DNA from: Deltaproteobacteria bacterium
Lineage (GTDB): Bacteria; Desulfobacterota; Desulfobacteria; Desulfobacterales; SG8-13
DNA: 13,557 bases
Direction: 5' to 3'
Assembly (NCBI GenBank): GCA_024639205.1
Contig: JAHEIV010000028.1
Coordinates: 1 to 13,557, forward strand
The translations under genes and the position numbers were made by a program. How positions within the stretch are numbered: the stretch's first letter is position 1; the number at the start of each line of letters is the position of its first letter. Of this stretch, positions 1-7,815 are shown piece by piece. The notes beneath the pieces are model-generated. The model saw only the letters and a program-made list of their open reading frames with translations. It did no database searches and was not told where the DNA came from.

Positions 1-1179
1 CAGCAGCTGCCGGGCGAAATCAACAAACCGGCGGTTGCGTTCATCTGCAGTGCCCTTGCCCATTATGTCGGCCATACAATGCAGCAGCAAGTCGGGGGTG
101 TACCGGCCGCATCTGGTAAAGAAACGCGTTTTGGCCCGGGCCGTCAGGCGACCGTTGCACTGAGTGATGAAAAGATACAGGGGACGGATGTGGCTGCGAA
201 TGATAACGTTGATGTAACCGGCGTTCCAGCTGGACATTTTCAGACGGCTGGCGATCCCGGCGGCGATATCGGCGCTTTTCTTCCCATGTCCGTAAAAATG
301 GACGTTGCCGTTCTTATCTACCTGCCTTGACTGCGGTTTGCCGACATCGTGCAAAAGCATCGCCAGTTTCAGAACCGGAGCTGGAATGTGCTCGGCGTTC
401 CACAGCTGTGGTTGGATATCGGCCGGCAGCCAGGCGTCGACATCTGACAGGATCGATTCCAGGTGCCGGTAGGCGTGCAGGCTGTGGGTGAGCACGTCCC
501 ACCGGTGGTGGCCGCCCTGGCGGCAGTTTTGAAGCCCTTCAAGCTCGGGAAAGATCCCCGTCAGCAGACCGGTATGAAGCATTTGCTCCAGGGTTTTCAG
601 AGAGGTCGGGTAGGTGAGGATCTTATGCAATTCCGCCCAAATCCGCTCCCCGGCGGATCGGCTGATGAGATGGGCGCTGTCGGCGATGGCACTGCGGGTG
701 GCCGGTTCGATATCGAACTGGAGGCTGACGGCCATGCGGTAGGCTCGGATCAATCGAACCGGGTCGGTTGTAAACACCGCCGGTGAAACCATGCGGATCT
801 TGCCGGCCTCCAGGTCCTTGCGACCGCCGGTGCAATCGATGATCTCCCCTGTGGCTGCATCCACGGCTAAGGCATTGACAGTGAAGTCCCGGCGGCGCAA
901 ATCTTGCTCGATGCCGGCGCCTTGCAGTGCAGATATATCGAAGATGCGTCCACCGACCACCACCCGGTGGATCGTCAGCCGGGACTTGCCGATTTCCACG
1001 CAACTGCCTGAAAGCCGGTCGGCCATCTGCCGGGCGAAGGCGCGCGGGTCCACGGTGACAGCGATATCGGTATCGAGTGCCGGTCTGCCGAGCAGCAGAT
1101 CGCGGACCGACCCGCCGACAATGAAAACCGTGCGGGGCCGGCAGTCGGGAAGATTAATATCAGAGGGCAGCGGGAGCAT
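1..1179 (-). CDS. cca: tRNA nucleotidyltransferase (CCA-adding family, HD-domain type), partial
   Basis: Adds or repairs the 3' CCA end of tRNA in the cytoplasm. The reading frame was translated by hand from the complement; 393 codons are visible and it is still open at the left edge. Class II nucleotidyltransferase motifs appear in order: VGGSVRDLLLGRP at about residues 21-33, the metal-binding DTD at 36-38, RRRDFTVNA at about 95-103, and TDPVRLIRAYR at about 138-148 (position of the template EDxxR motif; D139 and R142 kept, first residue Thr instead of Glu). LLHDVGKP near 275-282 is an HD phosphohydrolase motif. ATG 1179 is the first possible start: an in-frame TGA lies at 1215-1213 and no other start codon comes between. 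There is no Shine-Dalgarno. The enzyme could add all of CCA or only CC or A, since related bacteria split the task; the sequence alone cannot decide. It is divergent from rho. Confidence 0.93.
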   Translation of the reverse strand, partial: MLPLPSDINLPDCRPRTVFIVGGSVRDLLLGRPALDTDIAVTVDPRAFARQMADRLSGSCVEIGKSRLTIHRVVVGGRIFDISALQGAGIEQDLRRRDFTVNALAVDAATGEIIDCTGGRKDLEAGKIRMVSPAVFTTDPVRLIRAYRMAVSLQFDIEPATRSAIADSAHLISRSAGERIWAELHKILTYPTSLKTLEQMLHTGLLTGIFPELEGLQNCRQGGHHRWDVLTHSLHAYRHLESILSDVDAWLPADIQPQLWNAEHIPAPVLKLAMLLHDVGKPQSRQVDKNGNVHFYGHGKKSADIAAGIASRLKMSSWNAGYINVIIRSHIRPLYLFITQCNGRLTARAKTRFFTRCGRYTPDLLLHCMADIMGKGTADERNRRFVDFARQLL

Positions 1180-1189
1180 TGCGCATCGG

Positions 1190-1200
1190 ATTATAGCACA
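1190..1200 (-). promoter_or_regulatory. Extended -10 promoter of the tRNA nucleotidyltransferase gene
   Basis: Reading the complement, TGTGCTATAAT occupies 1200-1190: a perfect TATAAT with the TGN extension of an extended -10 element. The 17-base-spaced -35 position (1218-1213) is poor, which extended -10 promoters tolerate. Transcription would start near 1183, only about four bases before ATG 1179, so the mRNA would be leaderless or nearly so. Inferred from consensus only. Confidence 0.5.
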
Positions 1201-1237
1201 TCTGCGTCCGGATCATAGGCAAAAAGGCCAAATTCGC

Positions 1238-1267
1238 TTGACAGACCGGCTCTGATGCGTTAATAAT
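1238..1267 (+). promoter_or_regulatory. Candidate sigma-70 promoter for rho
   Basis: A perfect TTGACA (1238-1243), an 18-base spacer and AATAAT (1262-1267, five of six matches to TATAAT). It is the best promoter-like pair in the divergent region and points toward rho. It predicts a start near 1274 and a 5' leader of about 300 bases. Confidence 0.5.
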
Positions 1268-1274
1268 ATGGCTT

Positions 1275-1579
1275 CTAGGCTGGAAAAGCCCGCCTATTGG
1301 AGAAATAACCATAATAATCTTCTAAACTAAGCACTCATATTCCTCCTGATCAACCGATATGCCCATTCTGTAACTGCCCGTATCAGGATCATTAATTCGC
1401 AAGACAGGTGCGCAGCGTTTCGGGTATACGAAAAACCGTCGGTCATTATAATAATATCGCCCCAGGTTTCCATCTGAAACCGATCAACGACTTCTGTTCA
1501 GCAGAAAACCGGTGGCAAGGGTCACCGTGGTTGCAGAACCGCTGAAGCCATTCAAATCATAACATGGAGCACAGATTCA
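1275..1579 (+). promoter_or_regulatory. Long structured 5' leader of rho
   Basis: About 305 bases without a credible gene lie between the candidate promoter and rho. The first part is C-rich and G-poor (in 1321-1380 I count about 20 C and 7 G), as expected of a Rho loading (rut) region. Five small hairpins follow: TTTCG/CGAAA (1418-1433), GGTTTC/GAAACC (1465-1481), TTCTG/CAGAA (1492-1506), CGGTG/CACCG (1510-1527) and GTGGTT/AACCGC with one G-U pair (1527-1542). The Shine-Dalgarno GGAG is at 1566-1569. E. coli rho is known to limit its own expression by Rho-dependent attenuation in its leader; the same here is inference. Confidence 0.45.
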
Positions 1580-2827
1580 ATGAACATCGTTGAGCTCAAG
1601 GAAAAGAAGATCAGCGAACTCGCCCGCATGGCCAAGGAGCACCGTATTGAAGGGGCCGCCGGGATGCGCAAGCAGGAACTGATGTTTGCGCTGTTGCAGC
1701 GGCAGATCGAAAAAAACGGGATGATTTTTGGCGAAGGGACGCTGGAAATTCTCCCGGACGGCTTCGGGTTTCTGCGTTCACCTGATTCGAACTATCTGCC
1801 CGGTCCGGACGACATCTACGTGTCGCCCTCCCAGATTCGACGGTTTAACCTCCGGACCGGCGACACGGTATCCGGCCAGATCCGACAGCCCAAGGAATCA
1901 GAGCGTTATTTCGCCCTGTTGAAAGTGGAAGCGGTGAATTACGAGGACCCCGAGGTTGCCAGGGATAAAATCCTGTTTGACAACCTGACGCCGCTTTATC
2001 CCAACCGCAAGATGAACATCGAGGACGGCGCCGACAATTTTTCTTGCCGCATTATGGATCTGTTGACACCGATCGGATTCGGACAGCGCGGACTGATCGT
2101 GTCGCCGCCGCGATCCGGGAAAACCATGTTGCTGCAAAATATCGCCAACTCCATGATCGAATCCCACAAGGAGATTGTCCCCTTTGTTCTGCTCATAGAC
2201 GAACGCCCCGAGGAAGTCACGGACATGGATCGCAATGTGAAGGCCGAAGTCATCAGCTCCACTTTTGACGAGCCGGCAGAGCGGCACGTGCAGGTGGCGG
2301 AGATGGTGATCGAGAAGGCCAAGCGACTTGTGGAACACAAAAAAGACGTGGTCATCCTGCTCGACAGCGTCACCCGCTTGGCCAGAGCCTATAATTCGGT
2401 CATGCCGCCCAGCGGCAAGATTCTCTCCGGTGGTGTCGACTCCAACGCCCTGCAGCGTCCCAAGCGGTTTTTCGGTGCCGCACGCAACATCGAGGAAGGC
2501 GGAAGCCTGACCATTATTGCCACCGCATTGATCGATACCGGCAGTCGCATGGACGAAGTGATATTTGAAGAGTTCAAAGGGACCGGCAACATGGAAATCG
2601 TCCTGGATCGGCGTCTGGCAGACAAACGGGTCTTTCCGGCAATCGACATCAAGAAATCCGGGACCCGCAAAGAAGAACTGCTGATGAAGGAAGAAACGCT
2701 GAACCGGGTCTGGATTCTGCGCAAGTTGTTGTCTTCACTCAACACGGTGGACGGACTTGAATTTTTAGTTGATAAAATGAATGGAACGGAAGATAATCAA
2801 AATTTTCTACAGTCGATGAACGCATAG
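1580..2827 (+). CDS. rho: Transcription termination factor Rho
   Basis: Hexameric RNA-dependent ATPase/helicase that ends transcription of untranslated RNA in the cytoplasm. The 415 residues match the usual size (about 419 in E. coli). The N-terminal helical Rho-N part (about 1-45) is followed by the RNA-binding cold-shock-like domain with GFGFLR at 61-66. The ATPase domain has Walker A PPRSGKT at 176-182, the catalytic-glutamate segment DERPEE at 207-212, Walker B VVILLDS at about 257-263, the secondary RNA site region GGVDSNALQRPKRFFGAARN at about 284-303, and GTRKEE at 361-366, which carries the arginine-finger type Arg. GGAG lies 10 bases before the ATG. The gene ends in TAG, directly abutted by the ATG of a small possible ORF. 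It heads the rho-rpmE-prfA-prmC group. Confidence 0.99.
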   Translation: MNIVELKEKKISELARMAKEHRIEGAAGMRKQELMFALLQRQIEKNGMIFGEGTLEILPDGFGFLRSPDSNYLPGPDDIYVSPSQIRRFNLRTGDTVSGQIRQPKESERYFALLKVEAVNYEDPEVARDKILFDNLTPLYPNRKMNIEDGADNFSCRIMDLLTPIGFGQRGLIVSPPRSGKTMLLQNIANSMIESHKEIVPFVLLIDERPEEVTDMDRNVKAEVISSTFDEPAERHVQVAEMVIEKAKRLVEHKKDVVILLDSVTRLARAYNSVMPPSGKILSGGVDSNALQRPKRFFGAARNIEEGGSLTIIATALIDTGSRMDEVIFEEFKGTGNMEIVLDRRLADKRVFPAIDIKKSGTRKEELLMKEETLNRVWILRKLLSSLNTVDGLEFLVDKMNGTEDNQNFLQSMNA

Positions 2828-2917
2828 ATGACCATCGAGCTGCTTGCCTGGGTGATGGCGGCGCCGATCTTTATCCGGAAACGATCTGAAAAGGACAGGG
2901 AGAGCAAAGACCAATGA
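2828..2917 (+). CDS. Possible 29-residue small protein between rho and rpmE
   Basis: I do not recognise this product. An ATG directly follows the rho stop (TAGATG), and the frame stays open to a TGA at 2915-2917 that overlaps the rpmE start as ATGA. It thus fills the whole rho-rpmE gap with perfect stop/start joints. The peptide starts MTIELLAWVMAAPIFI, a hydrophobic stretch of about 14 residues, followed by a basic RKR and a highly charged hydrophilic tail, resembling a tiny single-span membrane protein. No good Shine-Dalgarno precedes it, so expression would need coupling to rho termination. The purine-rich GGACAGGGAGAG inside its 3' end is the rpmE ribosome binding site. It may be a chance open spacer. 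Confidence 0.3.
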   Translation: MTIELLAWVMAAPIFIRKRSEKDRESKDQ

Positions 2918-3132
2918 AAAGCGACATTCATCCGAAGTATAAGCAAACAACCATCACCTGCGCCTGCGGCAACGTGGTGGAAGTCGGTTCGACGAAGACC
3001 GATATCCGGGTGGAGATCTGTTCCCAGTGCCATCCATTTTTCACTGGGAAGCAGAAACTAATCGACACCGCGGGCCGTATCGAACGGTTCCGTAAAAAAT
3101 ACGAAAAGTTTCAACCCAGTTCAAAAGATTAG
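2914..3132 (+). CDS. rpmE: Large ribosomal subunit protein bL31 (zinc-binding form)
   Basis: Component of the 50S subunit near the central protuberance, contacting the 30S head. The 72-residue length and the MKSDIHPKYK start are typical. Cys16, Cys18, Cys36 and Cys39 form the zinc ribbon of the C+ form, which can act as a zinc store and be replaced by a C- paralogue under zinc limitation in some bacteria; no paralogue is in the window. GGGAGAG at 2898-2904 is a good Shine-Dalgarno. It lies between rho and prfA, the common rho-rpmE-prfA order. A 142-base spacer (3133-3274) with no clear gene or terminator follows. Confidence 0.98.
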   Translation: MKSDIHPKYKQTTITCACGNVVEVGSTKTDIRVEICSQCHPFFTGKQKLIDTAGRIERFRKKYEKFQPSSKD

Positions 3133-3274
3133 CTGCCAAGCCACGAAGTGTACGAACGGTTCGCAGGTGCTCGGATAACCTTAACGCCTGCAACGCATGA
3201 TGCCGCTGCTCTAAAAGCGTCGTCCTGCAATCATCGTATCATTCGTGGTTTGCTGCGTATGGTGGACAGAAAAA

Positions 3275-4357
3275 ATGTTCGACAAACTCACCGGTGTGGA
3301 AGACCGGTTTGTAGCCATCGAAAAAAAGCTCAGCGACCCGGAGATCGTAAAAGATCAGGCGGTCTACCAGCGCTATGCCCGTGAACACGCGGAGCTGAGC
3401 AGCATTGTTTCCGCTTACCGCTCATTGTTGCAGACCCGGGATGCAATATCCGAAAGCCAGGAACTGCTGGAAGACGGGGATCCGGAAATTAAAGCGCTGG
3501 CCGCGGAAGAACTCGAGAAGCTCACCGCGGAAAGAGAAAGGCTCGAACAGGAGCTGCGTACGCTGCTGCTGCCGAAAGATCCCAATGACAGCAAAAATGT
3601 GATCTTGGAGATTCGCGCCGGTACGGGAGGAGAGGAGGCTGCGCTGTTTGCAGCCGATCTGTTTCGCATGTACAGCCGGTATGCCGAAGCCCGGAACTGG
3701 AAAGTGGAGACCATGGCCCATCACGGCACCGGCGTCGGCGGTTTGAAAGAAATCATCGCCATGATTCATGGCAAAGGCGCCTACAGCGTGTTCAAATACG
3801 AAAGCGGCACGCACCGGGTGCAGCGGGTGCCCACAACGGAAACCCAGGGGCGTATCCACACCTCTGCGGTCACCGTAGCCGTGCTGCCCGAAGCTGAAGA
3901 AGTCGATATACAGGTCGAACCCAAGGATTTAAAGATCGATGTATACCGCTCCACCGGTCCCGGCGGTCAGAGCGTAAACACCACCGATTCGGCCGTGCGT
4001 ATTACCCATCTGCCCACCGGTCTGGTGGTGACCTGCCAGGATGAAAAATCCCAGTTGAAGAACAAAAACAAGGCCATGCGAGTGCTGCGTGCCCGTCTGC
4101 TGGACCAAATGATCGAAGAGCAGACCGAAAAACGCTCTCAGGCGCGCAAAATTCAGGTGGGCAGCGGTGACCGCAGCGGAAGGATCCGCACCTACAACTT
4201 TCCCCAGGGGCGCGTTACAGACCACCGCATCGGTCTGACCCTTTACAAGCTGGACAGCGTTCTGCAGGGAGAGATCGAGGAAATCATCCAGGAGCTTGCA
4301 ACCCACTACCAGGCACAGGCGCTTCAGAATGCAGAACCAGGCAGCCGCCGAGGATAA
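3275..4357 (+). CDS. prfA: Peptide chain release factor 1 (RF1)
   Basis: Recognises UAA and UAG stop codons in the ribosomal A site and triggers peptide release. From ATG 3275 the protein has 360 residues, the same as E. coli RF1; the frame is open back to a GTG at 3245, but those ten extra residues (VVCCVWWTEK) are atypical. The charged N-terminal helical domain (about 1-100) is followed by the stop-codon reading domain with HRVQRVPTTETQGRIHTS, where PTT at 186-188 is the RF1 PxT recognition motif, then STGPGGQSVN with the catalytic GGQ at 230-232. The C-terminal GSGDRSGRIRTYNFPQGRVT segment is family-typical. GGTGGA at 3261-3266 is the likely ribosome binding site. The 3' end overlaps prmC, whose product methylates this GGQ glutamine. 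Confidence 0.98.
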   Translation: MFDKLTGVEDRFVAIEKKLSDPEIVKDQAVYQRYAREHAELSSIVSAYRSLLQTRDAISESQELLEDGDPEIKALAAEELEKLTAERERLEQELRTLLLPKDPNDSKNVILEIRAGTGGEEAALFAADLFRMYSRYAEARNWKVETMAHHGTGVGGLKEIIAMIHGKGAYSVFKYESGTHRVQRVPTTETQGRIHTSAVTVAVLPEAEEVDIQVEPKDLKIDVYRSTGPGGQSVNTTDSAVRITHLPTGLVVTCQDEKSQLKNKNKAMRVLRARLLDQMIEEQTEKRSQARKIQVGSGDRSGRIRTYNFPQGRVTDHRIGLTLYKLDSVLQGEIEEIIQELATHYQAQALQNAEPGSRRG

Positions 4358-5231
4358 CGACTGGAACATTCTGAAGCTGCTTCAGTGGACAACTACCTAC
4401 TTCACATCCCGCAGCGTAGAGAATCCCAGAGCAGCCGCCGAGATCCTGCTTGCCAGTGTCTTGCAGCTGGAGCGTGTCGATCTGTACGTTCGCCATGATT
4501 TGCCGCTCAGCGCCGATGAACTGGGCCGGTTCAAGGAGCTCATCCGGCGAAGGGTTGCCGGAGAACCGGTTGCCTACATCGTGGGCAAGCGGGAGTTCTG
4601 GTCGATGGATTTTACGGTTACACCGGCCGTGCTCATTCCCCGTCCGGAGACCGAGTGTCTGGTGGAAGCGGCGCTGCGGCACCTTGAAGACCTGCCGGAA
4701 GGTCAAAACGTATTGGAACTGGGCACCGGCTGCGGAGCCGTCATCCTGGCGCTGGCCGCCCGGAAACCGCAGCACTGTTTCTATGCATCTGACCTTTCGG
4801 GAGAAGCGCTCGGTGTCGCCTACCAAAACGCCTGCCGTCACGCACTGGAAAAAAACGTACGGTTTTTCTGCGGCAGCTGGCTGGATCCGGTTCAAAATCG
4901 CTGCGCCCGGTTCGAGATGATCGTATCGAATCCGCCGTACATCCGCCGATCTTCGATCGACAACCTGCAGGTGGAAATCCGTCGCTTCGAACCGCTGATG
5001 GCCCTCGACGGTGGCGAAGACGGACTGCGGTCTTTGGAAGAGATTATCGGGTCTGCAGCCGGCTCGCTCAAAGCCGGCGGGCGCCTGCTGCTGGAGATCG
5101 GACACGACCAGAAGCAGGCTTTAGAAGCTATTATCAACCGCATCGGCGGATACGAAGATGTGAACTTTATAAAGGACTACAGCGGGCACGACAGGGTGGT
5201 CGCTCTTCGAAATAAAATAGGACCCGCTTAG
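4329..5231 (+). CDS. prmC: Release factor glutamine N5-methyltransferase
   Basis: Uses S-adenosylmethionine to methylate the GGQ glutamine of release factors RF1 and RF2, raising termination efficiency. From ATG 4329 it is 300 residues: an N-terminal helical substrate-binding domain, then a Rossmann-type methyltransferase domain with IPRPETE at about 103-109, the AdoMet loop ELGTGCG at 130-136 and the catalytic NPPY at 201-204. The frame also allows ATG 4296, but that would extend a basic, unconserved N-terminus and deepen the overlap with prfA (62 rather than 29 bases). No strong Shine-Dalgarno is seen, so translation is probably coupled to prfA. The adjacency of enzyme and substrate gene is a standard pairing. 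Confidence 0.97.
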   Translation: MQNQAAAEDNDWNILKLLQWTTTYFTSRSVENPRAAAEILLASVLQLERVDLYVRHDLPLSADELGRFKELIRRRVAGEPVAYIVGKREFWSMDFTVTPAVLIPRPETECLVEAALRHLEDLPEGQNVLELGTGCGAVILALAARKPQHCFYASDLSGEALGVAYQNACRHALEKNVRFFCGSWLDPVQNRCARFEMIVSNPPYIRRSSIDNLQVEIRRFEPLMALDGGEDGLRSLEEIIGSAAGSLKAGGRLLLEIGHDQKQALEAIINRIGGYEDVNFIKDYSGHDRVVALRNKIGPA

Positions 5232-5341
5232 CGGCAGACGGCACCTGGTTCCCGGAGAGATGCAGCGTTAATAAACTGCCTGCGGGCATCGTTCGGTATG
5301 GCTGCGAAGGCCAATAAAATAGGTTGCACCGGTGGGCATGT

Positions 5342-5364
5342 TTTGTTAATAGTAACAAATTTTT
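5342..5364 (+). promoter_or_regulatory. AT-rich inverted repeat followed by a T run, upstream of rpsB
   Basis: TTTGTTA (5342-5348), loop ATAG, then TAACAAA (5353-5359) form a perfect 7-base inverted repeat, directly followed by TTTTT (5360-5364). It lies 111 bases after the prmC stop and about 110 before the rpsB start. It could be a transcription-factor operator, or a weak U-tract terminator/attenuator separating prmC from rpsB; the A/T-rich stem makes a strong terminator unlikely. TGTTAATAG inside it also loosely resembles an extended -10, with TTGCAC at 5324-5329. Confidence 0.35.
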
Positions 5365-5390
5365 AACTCGCACGCCTTCGGACCATTTTC

Positions 5391-5415
5391 CCGGTGCTTG
5401 CGACCGGATCGCAAG
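5391..5415 (+). promoter_or_regulatory. Candidate pseudoknot or alternative hairpins in the rpsB leader
   Basis: Two perfect stems interlock: CCGGT (5391-5395) with ACCGG (5403-5407), and CTTGCG (5397-5402) with CGCAAG (5410-5415). Each stem's 5' or 3' arm lies in the loop of the other, so the RNA can form either hairpin alone or both as a compact H-type pseudoknot with linkers of one, zero and two bases. It sits about 46 bases before the rpsB Shine-Dalgarno (GGAAGGA, 5461-5467). Autoregulation by S2 through a leader RNA is known in gammaproteobacteria; a role here is inference. Confidence 0.4.
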
Positions 5416-5472
5416 TCGGAAAGTGGGAGGATGAAGGCGGTGGCAAAACCATTGGAGAAAGGAAGGATAACG

Positions 5473-6384
<912 letters not shown>

Positions 6385-6387
6385 AGA

Positions 6388-6987
6388 ATGAAACCCATCA
6401 GTGCCGAACTGGTCAAACAGCTCCGGGAAAAATCAGGCGCCGGCGTCATGGATTGCAAGCAGGCGCTCACCGAAAGTGCCGGCGATCTGGACAAAGCCAT
6501 AGAATTTCTGCGCAAGAAGGGTCTGGCTACAGCCGCCAAGCGTGCCGGCCGGGCTACTTCAGAGGGAGCGATCCAGTCTTACATTCACATGGGCGGCAAG
6601 CTGGGCGTCATGGTCGAGGTCAGTTGTGAAACCGACTTTGTCGCCAAAAACGATGACTTCCAGGAGTTTGCCCGAAACATGGCCATGCACATCGCGGCCT
6701 CCAATCCGCTGGGCATCGGGCCCGAAGACATTGCCCAGGATATTCTAGACAAAGAAAAAGAGATCTACCGCGCCCAGGCTGCCGAGACAGGCAAGCCGGA
6801 TAATATCGTTGATAAAATCACCGAAGGCAAGTTGAGCAAGTTCATCAAAGAAAACTGCCTGATGGACCAGCCGTATGTGCGCAACCCGGACATCACCGTT
6901 GCGGATCTGCTCAATGAACTGATTGCCAAGATCGGAGAGAACATTACCGTCAAGCGATTTGTTCGATTCCAGGTGGGAGAAGAATAA
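6388..6987 (+). CDS. tsf: Translation elongation factor Ts, short form
   Basis: Guanine nucleotide exchange factor that recharges EF-Tu by releasing GDP. The N-terminal UBA-like domain MKPISAELVKQLREKSGAGV (1-20) with MDCKQAL is followed by the EF-Tu-binding core containing CETDFVAKN, where TDFV at 82-85 is the signature. At 199 residues it lacks about 80 present in E. coli EF-Ts (283), mainly the second half of the core and the coiled-coil region; a C-terminal module (KFIKENCLMDQPYV onward, about 151-199) is kept. Comparable short forms are known, for example in Thermus. AGGAGA at 6375-6380 is the ribosome binding site and lies within the last codons of rpsB. Confidence 0.97.
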   Translation: MKPISAELVKQLREKSGAGVMDCKQALTESAGDLDKAIEFLRKKGLATAAKRAGRATSEGAIQSYIHMGGKLGVMVEVSCETDFVAKNDDFQEFARNMAMHIAASNPLGIGPEDIAQDILDKEKEIYRAQAAETGKPDNIVDKITEGKLSKFIKENCLMDQPYVRNPDITVADLLNELIAKIGENITVKRFVRFQVGEE

Positions 6988-7002
6988 CAACACAGGTGAA
7001 AA

Positions 7003-7719
7003 ATGCCGCAGCCGGTATTTAAAAGGATTGTGCTCAAACTCAGCGGTGAAGCGCTGATGGGTAGCCAGGAATATGGCATCGATCCGGAAATCATCCGATA
7101 TGTGGCCGAAGAGGTTCATTCGGTTCATGAACTGGGGGTGCAGATTGCCATCGTTGTGGGGGGCGGTAACATTTTCCGGGGCATCGCCGCCAGCTCCTAC
7201 GGGATGGATCGGGCATCGGCCGACCACATGGGAATGCTGGCGACCGTTATCAACTGCCTGGCTCTTCAAGACGCCTTAGAAGGTCGGGGTATGCAGACCC
7301 GCACCCAGACCGCCATTTCCATGCATGAAGTTGCCGAGCCGTATATCCTTCGCCGGGCAGTGCGCCATCTGGAAAGAAATCGGGTGGTTCTTTTCGGAGC
7401 CGGTACCGGCAACCCATACTTCACCACCGATACGGCCGCTGTATTACGGGCCCAGGAGATCCACGCCGAGATTCTGCTGAAAGCGACCAAAGTCGACGGT
7501 CTCTTCGATGCAGACCCGGAGGTCGAGGCGGGCGCCACACTGCTGAAAAAAATATCCTACATGCAGGTGTTGGAGCGTCAGCTGCGCGTCATGGACATGA
7601 CCGCTATTTCCCTGGCCATGGACAACGATCTTCCGCTGGCTATCTTCAATCTGAAAAATAAGGGAAACATCCGCAGGGTCGTTTGCGGCGAGCAAGTGGG
7701 CACCCATATATCCTGCTGA
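7003..7719 (+). CDS. pyrH: Uridylate kinase (UMP kinase)
   Basis: Phosphorylates UMP to UDP with ATP, feeding pyrimidine nucleotide and UDP-sugar synthesis in the cytoplasm. It belongs to the bacterial amino-acid-kinase fold family and is hexameric in relatives. The 238 residues match E. coli (241). Motifs are KLSGEAL at 12-18, VVGGGNIFRG at 51-60, DHMGMLAT at about 74-81, GTGNPYFTTDTAA at 134-146, and KATKVDGLFDADP at 160-172. AGGTGA at 6994-6999 precedes the ATG. It follows tsf by 15 bases, the conserved tsf-pyrH-frr order. GTP activation and UTP inhibition are known for the family, not read from this sequence. Confidence 0.98.
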   Translation: MPQPVFKRIVLKLSGEALMGSQEYGIDPEIIRYVAEEVHSVHELGVQIAIVVGGGNIFRGIAASSYGMDRASADHMGMLATVINCLALQDALEGRGMQTRTQTAISMHEVAEPYILRRAVRHLERNRVVLFGAGTGNPYFTTDTAAVLRAQEIHAEILLKATKVDGLFDADPEVEAGATLLKKISYMQVLERQLRVMDMTAISLAMDNDLPLAIFNLKNKGNIRRVVCGEQVGTHISC

Positions 7720-7815
7720 AGCGGCACAACCGGTAGCGCCGCACCCATATCACGGGTATTGTAGACTTTTATTTCACGGGCAAACGCTATTGACCGGACG
7801 TTGGAGGTTATTGCC

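Noticed and set aside
79..1255. Several + strand open frames across the left end.
   Set aside because: They are antisense shadows; the - strand frame here carries all the nucleotidyltransferase and HD motifs.
1268..1330. 20-codon open frame at the start of the rho leader (ATG GCT TCT AGG ...) as a leader peptide.
   Set aside because: Its ATG would lie at or before the predicted transcription start and has no ribosome binding site.
1447..1452. Perfect TATAAT inside the rho leader as a second promoter.
   Set aside because: No acceptable -35 hexamer at 16-18 bases and no TG extension; the region is A/T rich, so a chance match is likely.
3148..3384. 78-codon GTG-started frame overlapping the start of prfA.
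   Set aside because: No ribosome binding site, no recognisable protein, and most of it runs out of frame inside prfA.
5223..5233. CCGCTTAGCGG palindrome at the prmC stop as a terminator.
   Set aside because: Loop of one base is not feasible at full pairing, and no T run follows.
7700..7750. Ten-base direct repeat GCACCCATAT at 7700-7709 and 7741-7750, around the end of pyrH.
   Set aside because: Too short and only two copies; no sign of an insertion or regulatory pattern.
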